From positions 1,408,501 through 1,472,500 of the forward strand of contig NW_025408682.1 of NCBI RefSeq assembly GCF_020360975.1: a DNA stretch of 64,000 nt, written 5' to 3'. Shown here piece by piece: positions 12,598-23,018 of the stretch. The stretch's first letter is position 1. The number at the start of each line of letters is the position of its first letter. Made by a program: the position numbers and the translations under genes. This DNA is from Hirsutella rhossiliensis (Eukaryota > Ascomycota > Sordariomycetes > Hypocreales > Ophiocordycipitaceae). The notes beneath the pieces were generated by a model, which was not told the DNA's origin, did not search any database, and saw only the letters and a program-made list of their open reading frames with translations.

Positions 12598-12915
12598 CAC
12601 TTCCGATGGAGCGATATCTATCCTCCTTTGAACACCTTTTCCCTTCCAGCGGCACCCGCGACGTCTCGCATATTGCCCTGAATTTCAGTTACTTCTGGCA
12701 TTGACTTTACTGAAACCTTGATACTTTTCTGGACGACTCTGATCACGAGTTCTCTGCCGCTCGGCTGCCTCGCTTTTCTTCCTCGCCACCCGTGACGCCC
12801 TAATCAGGCGCACCTGCACCGCCAGTCTTCACCAGTCGCCACAGTTGCGCTGCCTTCCACGGACCGACACGCACTCCCCGACGTTATCACCACTATCGGC
12901 AACTTTCTCAACATC

Positions 12916-14021
12916 ATGTCCCAAACCAGTAATACCCCTGACGGCACAGCCTTCTCCGCCCCACCGCCCGTACTACCTACCTCTTATGACCCCAGTCGTC
13001 CCAAGGTTCGGCTTCCGAAATGGAACGGAAATCTCGCCGAATTCGACATCTATTCCCTCGGCTTGATGAACATCCTTGCCAACCCTCCACAAAAGAATCA
13101 GCTCGGAGATGAGCGTACCATCTGCATCACTATCTTCACCGAGTTACCCCCGAATGGCGCCAACCGGACCAAGGCTTGGATGAAATTGCGCCACACGGAC
13201 GGCGCCTGGGATTCTGACAACCTCCTCAAGCACCTTAACGAGTCGTTCGAAGACAAAGACTCCACCCAACGCGCAGCCCGACGTCTGTATGCGGTCCGCC
13301 AAGGAGTGGCCCAGCCGTTTGCCCAGTATCGCCATGTCTTCGAGACATACTGCGCCGACGCCGACATCCTTGCCCCTACCGGCGCCGCCAAAGTCAACAC
13401 TCTGCTCCGCGGACTTTCTTCGTACCTCCGGGATGCCTCGCCCTCCAGTTGGGCGTGTCATCTACCGATTACAACAGCTTTGTCACCATTGCCCAGGCTC
13501 TCGCCACCCAGTTAGAAGCACTGCCCCGATTTCAAGCCAACGCCAACGTTCAGAACCAGGTCGAATGGTATGACTCTTCCATCACCGTGGATCTCCCTGC
13601 CAACCGCACCAACGGCCCCACGTCCCAAGCACCTATCCGCACCCCGGCCACCCAGACCCAAGTTGACCAAGACGGTGACACCATGATGAGCGAGGTCAAC
13701 CAAATCAAGACCAACTCCTCCGCCGACCTTGTCTCTATTGTTCAAACTATAGTGGCCGCACTGGCTGGACAACAACAAAATGGGTCTAACAGGTCCTCGT
13801 CCAACAACAACGGTTCGGGCCGCAGCAAGTATACCGAGGACTCTCGCCCTCGGGCTCCGTGGGTCGACCAAACCACGCGTGACCGCCGTTCCGAGAACCG
13901 CCAGTGTGTTCGCTGTGGCAAGACTCCCTCTCATCGCTTCAGAGAATGTGAATACAAGAGCTTTCCACCCAACGCCCCTGCCGGTGTCAACGGCGTCAAC
14001 ACGAAGGCGGAAAACGAGTAG
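12916..14021 (+). pseudogene. Inner element gag, one frameshift
   Basis: The ATG at 12916 opens a gag/capsid-like frame (block VRLPKWNGNLAEFDIYS) that shifts by one base near 13450 and continues to a stop at 14019-14021. The C-terminal part has a zinc knuckle, CVRCGKTPSHRFREC, i.e. CX2CX5HX4C, one residue longer than the usual CX2CX4HX4C. The protease frame is -1 relative to the gag end and is open across the stop, as expected for -1 frameshifting. No canonical slippery heptamer is present, although GGAAAAC precedes the stop. Confidence 0.82.
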
Positions 14022-14554
14022 CCCCTGAGAAAAATCGTGCTCAGGGGCGTGATGAAAAGGATGTTTTCGGTGAAGACCTCACAAAAGGGCCTACGGAGAA
14101 GGATATAAAGTTAGCAAAAGGACGGCTAGACAACACGCCGTTCTTGTTCGATGTGCTTATCAACAACACCTCGTATATCAAAGCTTTCTTCGACTCCGGG
14201 TGTCTCCCATATGCAGCTTTCAGTGAGGAATTTGTCAGAAAACACCACATCCCACGTATCCCAGTCGAGAAGCGCCTTCTCAAACTCGCCAAGCAAGACG
14301 AAATACAACACGCCATCACCGACATGGCTTTTATCACCATGGATATCGACGGCCGCGCAGAGCGTCTCTACGGCTATGTGATCCCAGGCCTTGAATTCGA
14401 TCTAATCCTTGGAAAGGGTTGGGCGGAACGAAATGACGTCGTATACAAAGCTGGAAAGCGCTTGCAAATCGGCCGCGGCAACAGTCGCGTGAAGGTTCGT
14501 GAGTGGCTGGATGGACAAGCAACAGGTCATCGATCGTACCAAAGACCTGCGTGA
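14022..14554 (+). pseudogene. Inner element aspartic protease
   Basis: The frame continues from the gag overlap and carries the retropepsin motif FFDSGC followed by the FDLILGKGW block. The active-site triad Asp-Ser-Gly is intact. The frame changes again near 14500, so protease and RT are not joined as read. Confidence 0.82.
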
Positions 14555-15650
14555 CGCGAGACTCGTTTCCGCCAGCGTCTTCATGGCGACAACGAAGCGC
14601 ATGCGCCGCCTCAAGAAAGACGCCCACCTTTTCTCAGTTACCATCGCCGACATCAACAAAGCTCTCGCCAAGCTCAGCGAGAAGAAAGCGAAACCGACCC
14701 TTGAACAACTCCAGCAAGACGGCCGAATCCCACAAGAGATCAAAGATGTAGCTGGCGATTTCCTAGACGACGACGACGTCGATATCACACCACCGCACAG
14801 AGATATCTGGGATCATGCCATCAACCTCGAGAAAGACGACGATGGTCGTGATAAACGCCCACCGTTCGGACCACTCTACGAGATGTCCCGTGACGAGCTC
14901 CTCGTGCTACGAAAAACTCTGACTGACCATCTTGACAAGGGCTGGATCCGCGCCAGCAGTTCACCCGCCAGCGCGCCTGTCCTCTTCGCACGAAAACCAA
15001 GTGGCGGTCTTCGCTTCTGCGTCGATTACCGCGGCCTCAACGCCATTACGAAGAACGACCGTTACCCTTTGCCGCTGATCCGAGAGACCCTCCGCAACCT
15101 CGCCACTGCCCGATGGTTCACCAAGCTTGACGTCCGCGCCGCTTTTCACAGACTTCGAGTCCGACACGGCGACGAATGGAAAACCGCCTTTCGCACACGG
15201 TATGGCCAATTCGAATGGCTGGTAACACCGTTTGGTCTCACAGGCGCGCCCGCGACCTTCCAGCGCTATATCAACTCGCACCTCCACGACCTCCTCGACG
15301 AATTCTGCTCAGCCTACATGGACGACGTCATCATCTACAGCGACGGCGACTACCTTGACCACATGACCAAGGTCCGTACAGTGATGGAACGCCTCCGCAA
15401 TGCCGGTCTTAAACTCGACCTCGAAAAGTGCGCTTTCGCCGTGAAAGAAGTCAAATACCTAGGATTCATCATCAAAGCCGGCGAGGGCGTGACGGTCGAC
15501 CCGGAGAAAATTCAGGCTATTCGTGACTGGGAGGCGCCCACAACAGTGACAGGTGTCCGCTCTTTTCTTGGATTTGCTAATTTCTATCGGGAGTTTATCG
15601 AGACTTTCGCAGCTGTCTCTGAACCCTCAATAACCTTACCAAGAAGTTGA
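14499..15650 (+). pseudogene. Inner element reverse transcriptase
   Basis: All RT blocks are present: LDKGWIRASSSP, RFCVDYRGLN, LPLIRETL, FGLTGAPATFQ, and the catalytic YMDD in AYMDDVIIYS, then KYLGFII. The frame ends after SFLGFANFYREF because of a one-base change near 15630. Upstream residues form the linker between protease and RT. This is a strong Ty3/gypsy assignment. Confidence 0.9.
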
Positions 15651-16135
15651 CCAAATGGAATTGGGACGCTTCAGCGCAGAACGCCTTCAACAAGCTCAAG
15701 GAACTCCTCATCACCTCACCCGTCCTCGCGATGTTTCACTCCGACCGCGAGACTGTACTCGAATGCGATGCCTCCGGATGGGCCGTTGGCGCCGTCCTCT
15801 CTCAGCGAGACGAAAAGGGTAGACTGCGACCAGTCGGCTATTTTTCACGCAAATTCTCCGCTGCGGAGGTGAACTACGACATTCACGACAAAGAACTTCT
15901 CGCCATCGTCGCGGCAATGGAGCACTTCTCAGGCGAGTTACGCAGCGTTGACAAATTCATAGTCGTCTCAGACCACAAGAACCTGCAATACTTCATGACC
16001 AACCGCCGCCTCTCCGAACGCCAGGTCCGCCTAGCGGAAACACTCTCTCGGTACACGTTCAAGATCGTTTTTCGCGCTGGGAAGGACAATACACAGCCGG
16101 ACTTCCTCTCGCCGCGCCCAAGACCTGCCCGCTAA
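15647..16135 (+). pseudogene. Inner element RNase H
   Basis: The fragment contains LECDASGWAVGAVLSQ, the DKELLAI helix and SDHKNLQYF, the gypsy RNase H core. Its start is in a different frame from RT, and it leaves frame again at the QPDFLS block, after which about 200 bases to the integrase are out of frame. Confidence 0.88.
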
Positions 16136-16341
16136 CGGCGACGACGAGCGCCTTAAAACCGCGAATTCCAGCTGCTTAAAGATCATTGGCTACCTCCACG
16201 CACCGTCAAGCATCACCAAGGCGACTACATTCTTAACCAACTCGTCAGCGCGGTACAGACGCGCCGCTCAAAACCACACCCATCGACGATTCTCAAGCCC
16301 CGCCCAGAGGCGCCAAACTCTTCTTCGACTCCGCGCTTCAG

Positions 16342-17415
16342 TTGCTCTGGGACCGCGGCCTGATCGAAGACGGCGAGTACCGCAACATACACGCCTCTGT
16401 TGTCCAAGGCAACGCCACCTTCCCTTCGGAATACAACCTTTCTGTCCAGGTACCTGACTGCGAAATCGACGACCGCGGAGCATTGCTCCGGCGCGGCGCT
16501 TTATGGGTGCCCAATTGGGAACCACTTCGGACGGCACTGATACAACAGACACACGACTCTCACATTACGGGTCACCCTGGGCGCGACGTTACGCTCAACA
16601 TTCTTCAACGGAGCTACTTTTGGCCCCAGCAATACCTTATGGTTCGCCAATTCGTACGGAACTGCAATGTTTGCTCACGGTCAAAGTCGTGGCGCCACAG
16701 CCCACAGGGTCTCCTACGACCTTTGCCTATTCCGGACAGATTTCACAGCGAATTGTCTGTCGACTTCATGGTTGACCTGCCAGCTAACGGCAAAGGCCCC
16801 CGATTTCTGATGGTAATTTGTGATCGGCTGCTCGGCTCTTGTACACTGGAAGCTATGGATTCGATGGAAGCTGAGGCTTGTGCCGAGCGCTTTGTTCAGT
16901 GCCACTACAGATTCCACGGCTTTCCAAAGACGATGACATCTGACAGAGGCAGCAACTGGGTTAGCAAATTCTGGCAACGGCTTTGTGAACTCGTGCGCAT
17001 TGAGCAACGTCTATCCACGGCATACCACCCTCAGACCGATGGCGCTACTCTTTTCCTCACTCACGGGTACCACGCCGAGCCTATCCAACAAAACCAAATC
17101 TCATCTCGCTCCAAAACCGACCCCAAGGCCCGTGCCGACCACTTCATTGCCCGCCTACGAGAGGGTCAAGAATTAGCCCAAGCAGCGAAAGCGACGGCAC
17201 AACAAATCATGGAACACCAGGCGAATAAAGGGCGGCGGCCAAGTCAAAAGTTCGTTGTCGGGGAGCGTGTCTGGCTGAATTTGAAGAACGTTACCACCCC
17301 CCAACTCAAAAAGAAACTCTCGTGGACACAAGCCCAGTACAAGGTCACCAGAGTCATCGCCCTGACGTCTACGAACTCGATGTCCTTCCAACATACACCC
17401 GCGCTTCTTTGCTGA
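16342..17415 (+). pseudogene. Inner element integrase lacking the catalytic Glu
   Basis: An HHCC zinc-binding region (HDSHITGHPGRD... NCNVCSR) is followed by the catalytic core with the first Asp (SVDFMVDLP) and second Asp (SDRGSNWVS). HPQTDGAT then joins directly to LFLTHGYHAEP. The stretch that normally lies between them, with the Glu of D,D-35-E, is missing, while the frame stays open. The end of the frame shifts near 17370, before the chromodomain. The element should not make active integrase. Confidence 0.88.
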
Positions 17416-17503
17416 CCTCCTTCGCAAAGACCCTAACGACCCTCTTCCATCACAAGTACAAGACGACACACAACCACCACCGCTACTAGACGGTACCGTT
17501 CCA

Positions 17504-17822
17504 GTGTATTCCGTGGAGAAGGTTTTGCGGGCAGAATGCCACCCCAAGGGCCGAGAACTTCTCGTCAAATGGGACGGATATATCGAACCCACGTGGGAAC
17601 CACGTGACAACATCAAGCTTACGGACGCCTTCAAGAGGTTCGTGGCAACATACGGAGAGGGCGACGACGTGGGTGAAGACGAAGGCTCTCGTACAGGGTC
17701 TACGAGTAAGCGCCGCAAGACAAAAACACCAAAAGTGGTGGCTTTGTCGTATATCATGGGCTTCAGTGGGTGCGCTTTCAAGTCGCTTAGGGCCTTTTCT
17801 TTCTTCCCGGAGGAAGGGGTGA
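17504..17822 (+). pseudogene. Inner element chromodomain
   Basis: YSVEKVLRAE... ELLVKWDGY... PTWEP is a complete chromodomain with the aromatic residues expected for methyl-lysine binding. It is in a different frame from the integrase and is followed by a basic tail, then the polypurine tract and 3' LTR. Confidence 0.85.
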
Positions 17823-18000
17823 TGTTACGGTATCCACCTCCACATACCTTACGGTATCCACTTCCACATACCGTTACGTATATAGACCGCTTCCTCCTTT
17901 TCTTCAGTTCCTCTTCCTCTTCCCTTCTTCCTTAAGAAGTCGATAATTAACTATTCTTCCAAGTCCCTTCTGGTTATCCATATCGGCCTTGATCGTAACA
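17823..18000 (+). repeat. Inner element, 3' LTR
   Basis: Identical by eye to 12405-12582. It is followed at once by CTCGA, the second copy of the target duplication, and then by the interrupted outer integrase. Confidence 0.96.
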
Positions 18001-18837
18001 CTCGATCCCTAGCATCTGACAGAAACTTTTCCACATACCACTGACAAACTGGGGACCCCGATCACTGGTTATAGCCGTTGGGATGCCATGGACAGGGTAG
18101 TGTCGTTCGAAGAGTCTTCTTGCAACCGCTTCTGTGGAAATATCGTTCAATCCTTCGAGTTCGACGCCTTTGGTGAGTCGGTCCGTGACCACCATGCAGT
18201 TCGTCGCGCCATCTTTCCCGACGGTGGGAGGTCAGTAATAAAGTCAATGGTAATTTCGCTCCATATGCGTTGCGGAATAGGAGCGGCTTTAGGAGTCCTT
18301 TCTTTGTATCCTCCAGATGGTGTTTCGTCCGCAAACCTCGCAGTTGCGCACAAACCGACGTACATCGCTAGCGGCACCCGGCCAGAAGAAGCGTCTCGAC
18401 AGAGTCGAGTACGTGAGGTCCCTTCCAGGATGTCCGGTGATATGAGAGTCGTGAGTTTCCTGGATGATCTTTGTACGTAGCGGCTCCGAACCGGGTATCC
18501 AGACGCGTTCTCTAAAGCACAGCAGGCCTCTATTGTCTAATGAGCATTCTGAAATGCTGACAACCTTCTCCTTCTGTAAGTCTGTTGGCACACTCTTCGC
18601 TCCATCTGCTACCAGCTTCGTGAGTTCTTGATAAAGCTTGTCTTCTTGCCGTGCGGCGTGCCACAGCTGCTGTAACTCCTCATCTTCAAATATCCTGATC
18701 TCTTTTCCGAAGTTGATTTCCTGGGCACCCTCGGTGTTGGTAGACAATGTCGATATTGGGACCCTTCTAAGGTGATCATTTTGGAATAGCCTCATAATGC
18801 GTCCCTTTAGTCGTTCATCGGAGTAGTTGGCCGGCAT
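18001..18837 (-). pseudogene. Outer element integrase, N-terminal part (frameshifted, interrupted)
   Basis: The minus strand reads an HHCC motif (HDSHITGHPGRDLTYS... NCEVCGR), then the core with SEITIDFITDLPP. A frame change near 18220 leads to VVTDRLTKG and ITSDRGPQFVS. The gene is then cut by the inner element after KSFCQMLGIE and resumes at 12404. Relative to RT-RNase H (18815-20290) the start is also in another frame. Confidence 0.88.
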
Positions 18838-20290
18838 ATCCTGGTCCCGTCGAGAGTGCGTCAGGCAATCCGCCCTTGCGGCCCGGCCTCCATTCGAGCT
18901 CGAATTGGAACCTGGACAGGAACTCCGACCACCGCACTTGTCTCTCTGTCAACCTCCTTTCCGAGTAGAAGTACCTCAGGTTCTTGTGGTCCGTTAGGAT
19001 CTTGAAGTGCTCTACTGCCCGTAGCTCTGGTTCCCACTGCTCCAAACATCTGAGAATGGCGAGTAGCTCCTTGTCATGGATAGCGTAGTTCGCTTCGGCT
19101 GCCGAATGTTTCTTCGAGAAGTATGCGACAGGTCGTACCAGTCCATCCTTATCATCTCTCTGCAAGAGCACGCCTCCCGACGCGAATCCTGAAGCGTCTG
19201 CTTCCACGATAGTCTCCCTTTCTGGATGGAAGTGTGCAAGGATCGGGGCCGTGATCAACAAGTCCTTGAGCTTCTCGAAGGCTTCTTCGCACAATTCATC
19301 CCAACGGAATGGCACGTCCTTCTTCGTTAGCCGCGTTAGCGGCTCCGCTATCACCGAGAACTCTGGCATAAACATCCTGTAGTTCGCGAATCCAATAAAA
19401 CTCCTCACGGACTTAACATTCGTCGGGGTTGCCCATTCCTTCACAGCCTCAACCTTCTCAGGGTCGACTCGGATCCCACACTCCGCCTCGATGATAAACC
19501 CAAGGTATTTCACAGCCTTGACTTCGAATTCACTCTTGTTGATATCCAGTTGCAGCCCGGCGTCCATCAGTCGTTGGAGGACCTTGCCGACCTTGTCGCG
19601 GTGGTCTTGCAGGCTTCCAGAGGAGAAGATCAGGACATCGTCGATATATGCTGACACAAAATCGTCTAGGTAATCCTGGAGCGCGCTGTTAATGTACCGC
19701 TGAAAGGCTGCTGGTGCGCCTGTCAGGCCGAATGGAACTACCAGCCATTCGAAGGATCCATAGCGCGTTCTGAAAGTTGTCTTTTCCTCGTCGCCGGGGG
19801 CGACCCTGATCTTATGGAACGCTGCTATAACATCTACCTTGGTGAACCACCTTGCCTTGGCTATCGTTCGCAAGGTCTCGCTCAGTAAGGGCAAGGGATA
19901 GCGGTCCCTCTTCGTTATATGGTTCAAACCTCTGTAATCCACGCAGAAGCGGATGCCTCCGCCGGGCTTCTTCACCATAAGGACTGGTGCCGCGGCTGGC
20001 GAGCTGCTGACTCTAATAAATCCCTTGTCGAGTAGTTCTGTGAGAGTCTTCCGTAGTACCAATAGCTCCTCGCGGGACATGCTGTAAAGCGGTCCCCAGG
20101 GTAGGGGCTTCTCTCGGCCATGCTCGTCTTTCAGCACTTCGATCTTCAGGTCCACACCTGGCCGATGAGGGGGCAGCTGGTCGGCCAGTTGCTGAGAGAA
20201 AGCTCGAGACCACTTGTGGTACTGTGGTGGCAGCTTCTCCATTACGTCAGTCTTCGGTTTCGGTCTTAGGGCCTTGTCAATATCCGCCAT
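18815..20290 (-). pseudogene. Outer element reverse transcriptase-RNase H
   Basis: A single open frame of 491 aa contains the RT blocks (RFCVDYRGLN, FGLTGAPAAFQRY) with YIDD at the catalytic site, then RNase H (VEADASGFASGGVLLQ, DKELLAI, TDHKNLRYF). The domain is intact, but the frame is lost at the DALS block, where the integrase should continue. It is about 60% similar by eye to the inner element's RT, so the two are different families. Confidence 0.9.
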
Positions 20291-20343
20291 CGTGACCGAG
20301 TGAACTCCAATGCCGCCTTTGCGTTTGTCACGGCGTGCTTCTG

Positions 20344-20814
20344 CTAAAAGGTTGCGGCCATGACATTAGAGACATCTAGCTGTGGAGGCTGGTAACGTCG
20401 TCGGTCTCGTACTTGAACTCCATTGGACCCGATCTCGAGATATCCTTCCTTCGCATGGATGTGAACATCCTGGTCTTCCATCCATCGTTTACCCAGGATC
20501 ATATCCCAGTTCAGATCGTCGATGACGTACATGAAAACACGATGCTGCTGATGTCCATCGAGGTCGATCGACACATACGTGATCTTGTCGATTTTGACCT
20601 CCTTGCCGTCTCCCGCTGCATTCTCCAAGATGCGCGGCTGGACGCGTATATGTGGCAACTGGAGAGAGTGAAATGTGCGCTTGCTAACCGCGCCGTAGCA
20701 GAGGCAGCCATAGTCGACAAGAGATGGCACGAAGTCTGTGCCGTTCACCCTGACGTCTGCTATGAACGGTTCTCCGTCCATTTTTGCTTTTCCGCTCACA
20801 TCCCATTCTCTCAC
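20344..20814 (-). pseudogene. Outer element aspartic protease with altered active site
   Basis: The retropepsin-like frame reads SLVDYGCLCYGAVS where a Ty3/gypsy protease has D-S/T-G, so the residue after the catalytic Asp is Tyr. The second conserved block (WDMILGKRWM) is normal. The altered triad suggests the protease is impaired. Confidence 0.75.
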
Positions 20815-20829
20815 AGCCGCCGCGTGTCC

Positions 20830-22079
20830 CTAGTCTGAATCTTCATCGTTATGAGAAGAAGTATCGTCTTCGGCGACCTCGGCTTTAGTGACCGCTGGTC
20901 GTGACGGGGTCACGGCATTGACCTGAGTGCGTCGGGTCGTGTTTGCGGGTCGGATAGGCGCAGCCAATGGACAGCGCTCGATTCTGCAGTTGTCTCTTCC
21001 ACAACGGAGGCAACGCCCTTCACGGTAACGGGCGTCCATCTCGGCCTGGTCGACCCACTTGGCACGCTTGCCCAACAGCGCTTGGTCTTCTGGTCGCTTG
21101 GATTGGTAACCATATGTGTTCTTATCACTGCGGGTGCGCGCAGCGTTCACTTTCGCGGATGCTTGTAGAGTTGGTTCCCATTCCATCATATCCTCTCGTC
21201 TAACTTCGGTTTTCTGGCCAGGCTGTTTCTGGGCAGCCTGGCCTCCATGATTCTGGTGGTTGTCATAGTTGTCCGAACTCTTTGTGTTGCCTCGAGGCCT
21301 TTCCACTGACCCAACAATTCCATCTGGCTGCTCAGCGAATCGCACCTCCTCGCCAGCCCAACATAGCTGCTGATGGCAGAGGGTCAGAGCCTATGAGGGC
21401 TGCTTTCATTTTATCGTTTAGTGCCTCCTGGAGGTAGGAAATCTTGCTGTCATCTGGCCAATACTCGGCGTTGGCATTGGCGATCTCCCTCAAAGCGGGG
21501 GTAAAAGGACGTGAACGGTTCATTCTCTCCTTGCTTAATCGAATGCAGGTTGCGTGTAGCTCTCATGCTTGCGATCCCTCTCCCGTACAGCAATTCGAGG
21601 CGGTTGAGTAGTTCAGCAACATTGAACGTTTTCTTCTCGGTTTGCATCTCCACAAATGTGGTCACGTTGTCTTTAGCCTTGCCTTCTAGGCTCATGAAGA
21701 TGTACATAAAGTGGCCTTCTGCATCTCCAAGGGCTTCTTTGTCGACTCGTAGCTTTCCTTCGGTTTCTAGTTTCCAGCTTCGCCACTGGGCCTTGTCGCC
21801 GCCGAATTTCGGTATGTCTCGTAATTTGGGGCGCTTGGTTGGGTGAGGGTTGTGAGTGGCGACCACACGAGTGTCCTCAATGGGGACAGCCGGGGTGACA
21901 GATGGCGTTGGCTCTAGGAGTTCAGACGAACGGGCTTGCTGGTGTTGTTGGAGTTCCAGGGCAATAAAACGTTCTTCAAACTGGGTGTTTCTTCGGGAAC
22001 TCTCTTCTCTCAGACTTCGTATCTCGGCAACCAGGGCGCTGAGGACGTCCGGCTGCATGTTGTTGTTATCTTCGGCCAT
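20830..22079 (-). pseudogene. Outer element gag, two frameshifts
   Basis: The start is MAEDNNNMQP on the minus strand. The first 200 residues include a predicted coiled coil and the capsid-like block KLRDIPKFGGDKAQWRSW. The frame breaks near 21500 and 21340. The last segment carries CLRCGRDNCRIERC, a zinc knuckle with Cys in place of His (CX2CX4CX4C). Confidence 0.82.
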
Positions 22080-22122
22080 CGCGACTTCGCTGAACGCTAA
22101 TAGTTCGACGGGACTCAGTTTG

Positions 22123-22194
22123 GTGTCTTCAGTGTCTTCGGTGTCTTCGGTGTCTTCAGTGTCTTCGGTGTCTTCAGTGTCTTCAATGTCTTCA
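22123..22194. repeat. Eight 9-bp tandem repeats in the outer element's leader
   Basis: Eight tandem units of GTGTCTTCG or GTGTCTTCA, the last one starting with A, lie between the primer-binding site and gag of the outer element. They lie in the untranslated leader. Confidence 0.85.
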
Positions 22195-22197
22195 GTG

Positions 22198-22209
22198 ATC
22201 TTGATAGTA
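22198..22209 (-). other. Outer element primer-binding site, self-priming type
   Basis: Immediately next to the 5' LTR (plus-strand ATCTTGATAGTA) is the reverse complement of LTR bases 22259-22270. The 12-base pairing fits self-primed reverse transcription as in Tf1/sushi elements, the same arrangement as in the inner element with unrelated sequence. Confidence 0.72.
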
Positions 22210-22398
22210 TGTGAAAGGCCTCAGTGAGTTGATACAACTAACTAGTCCCTATGCTGTTTACTATCAAGATAGAGAAGAAAGAAAGAAAGAAAGAGAATCT
22301 ACTACATGAGAGCACAATAGCATTTTATAGCTTCGAGCCAATGGAAGGTTCTAGAAGCTAGGCGGCGCAGCCGCCGTTAAAGCGGCTTGCCCGTTACA
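22210..22398 (-). repeat. Outer element, 5' LTR
   Basis: Same sequence as 11345-11534 apart from one missing base. It is followed by GAGGC, the right copy of the target duplication. Confidence 0.95.
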
Positions 22399-23018
22399 GA
22401 GGCAAGCACCGGCAAAGAAGATGTCCAGAAGGCGCAAGTCCTCGAAAGAGAATATACACTGCACTGTCGGGCAGATAGACTTGTAAACCATGACTCACTG
22501 AAGAGGGCAGAAGCAAGGTACGTTGGTGCAGTTTCGTACATTAGCAGCTTCTTGCGACGGACTGACCGTTTCGTCCGAGCTTGTTCTCCGAATCCTGGCC
22601 TTTTGAAGCGCCTTGGCTTATGCGTCTCGACCTGACCCATAAGTGAACTGTATCCAGACCTCCTCAGCTGTAATAATCCATGGTTATACCTTGTCCAAGG
22701 GAGCAAACTTTTAGTAAATCTCAGCTACGACATACTCGGTCGAAATACTCATAGAGGCAAGTTTACACAGTTGCGAACCGGAACTGACTCGTCTATTCCG
22801 AGCTGGCCAAGCCTATCTGATGTATTTAAACAACCGCTTCCGCGTTACCAGAAGATGGAACAATCAATCAATGGCTGTGCCGTTATACTTCATCGCTTAT
22901 ACTTACTAAGAACTCTCTTTATCTATCGGTCCCTCCCCAAAATCGCACATCTTCTTTCAAGATACAGTCTCCAACCAACTCATCCAATAATTTACCCCTC
23001 ACCATTAGTATCATCGAA
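22399..23018. other. Flank with a decayed coding relic, then promoter of the GH18 gene
   Basis: On the minus strand, 22430-22735 reads like old coding sequence (for example WIITAEEVWIQFTYGSG) broken by several TAA codons. I do not recognise the family, and the relic may continue across the retrotransposon insertion site. Bases 22800-23018 are AT-richer and form the promoter and leader of the downstream gene. Confidence 0.4.

Larger units (their letters stand above)
12405..18000 (+). mobile_element. Inner Ty3/gypsy chromovirus nested in the outer element's integrase gene
   Basis: The 5596-bp element has 178-bp LTRs that read identical (12405-12582 and 17823-18000) and a 5-bp target duplication CTCGA (12400-12404 and 18001-18005). 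It lies in opposite orientation to its host element. The order gag, protease, RT, RNase H, integrase, chromodomain is that of a chromovirus. A polypurine tract GGAGGAAGGGG lies at 17809-17819. It must have inserted after the outer copy. Although its LTRs are identical, the reading frame is broken several times and the integrase has an internal deletion. Confidence 0.95.
11345..22398 (-). mobile_element. Outer Ty3/gypsy chromovirus LTR retrotransposon, interrupted by a nested element
   Basis: The element is bounded by 190/189-bp LTRs differing by one base, starting TG and ending CA. It is flanked by the 5-bp direct repeat GAGGC (11340-11344 and 22399-22403). On the minus strand the order is leader, gag, protease, RT-RNase H, integrase, chromodomain. 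Without the inner insertion (12405-18000 plus its 5-bp duplication) it is about 5.45 kb, a normal chromovirus size. Almost identical LTRs mean recent insertion, yet gag, the RT-integrase junction, integrase and C-terminus are all in different frames. A polypurine tract on the minus strand corresponds to 11535-11551, directly before the 3' LTR. Confidence 0.93.
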
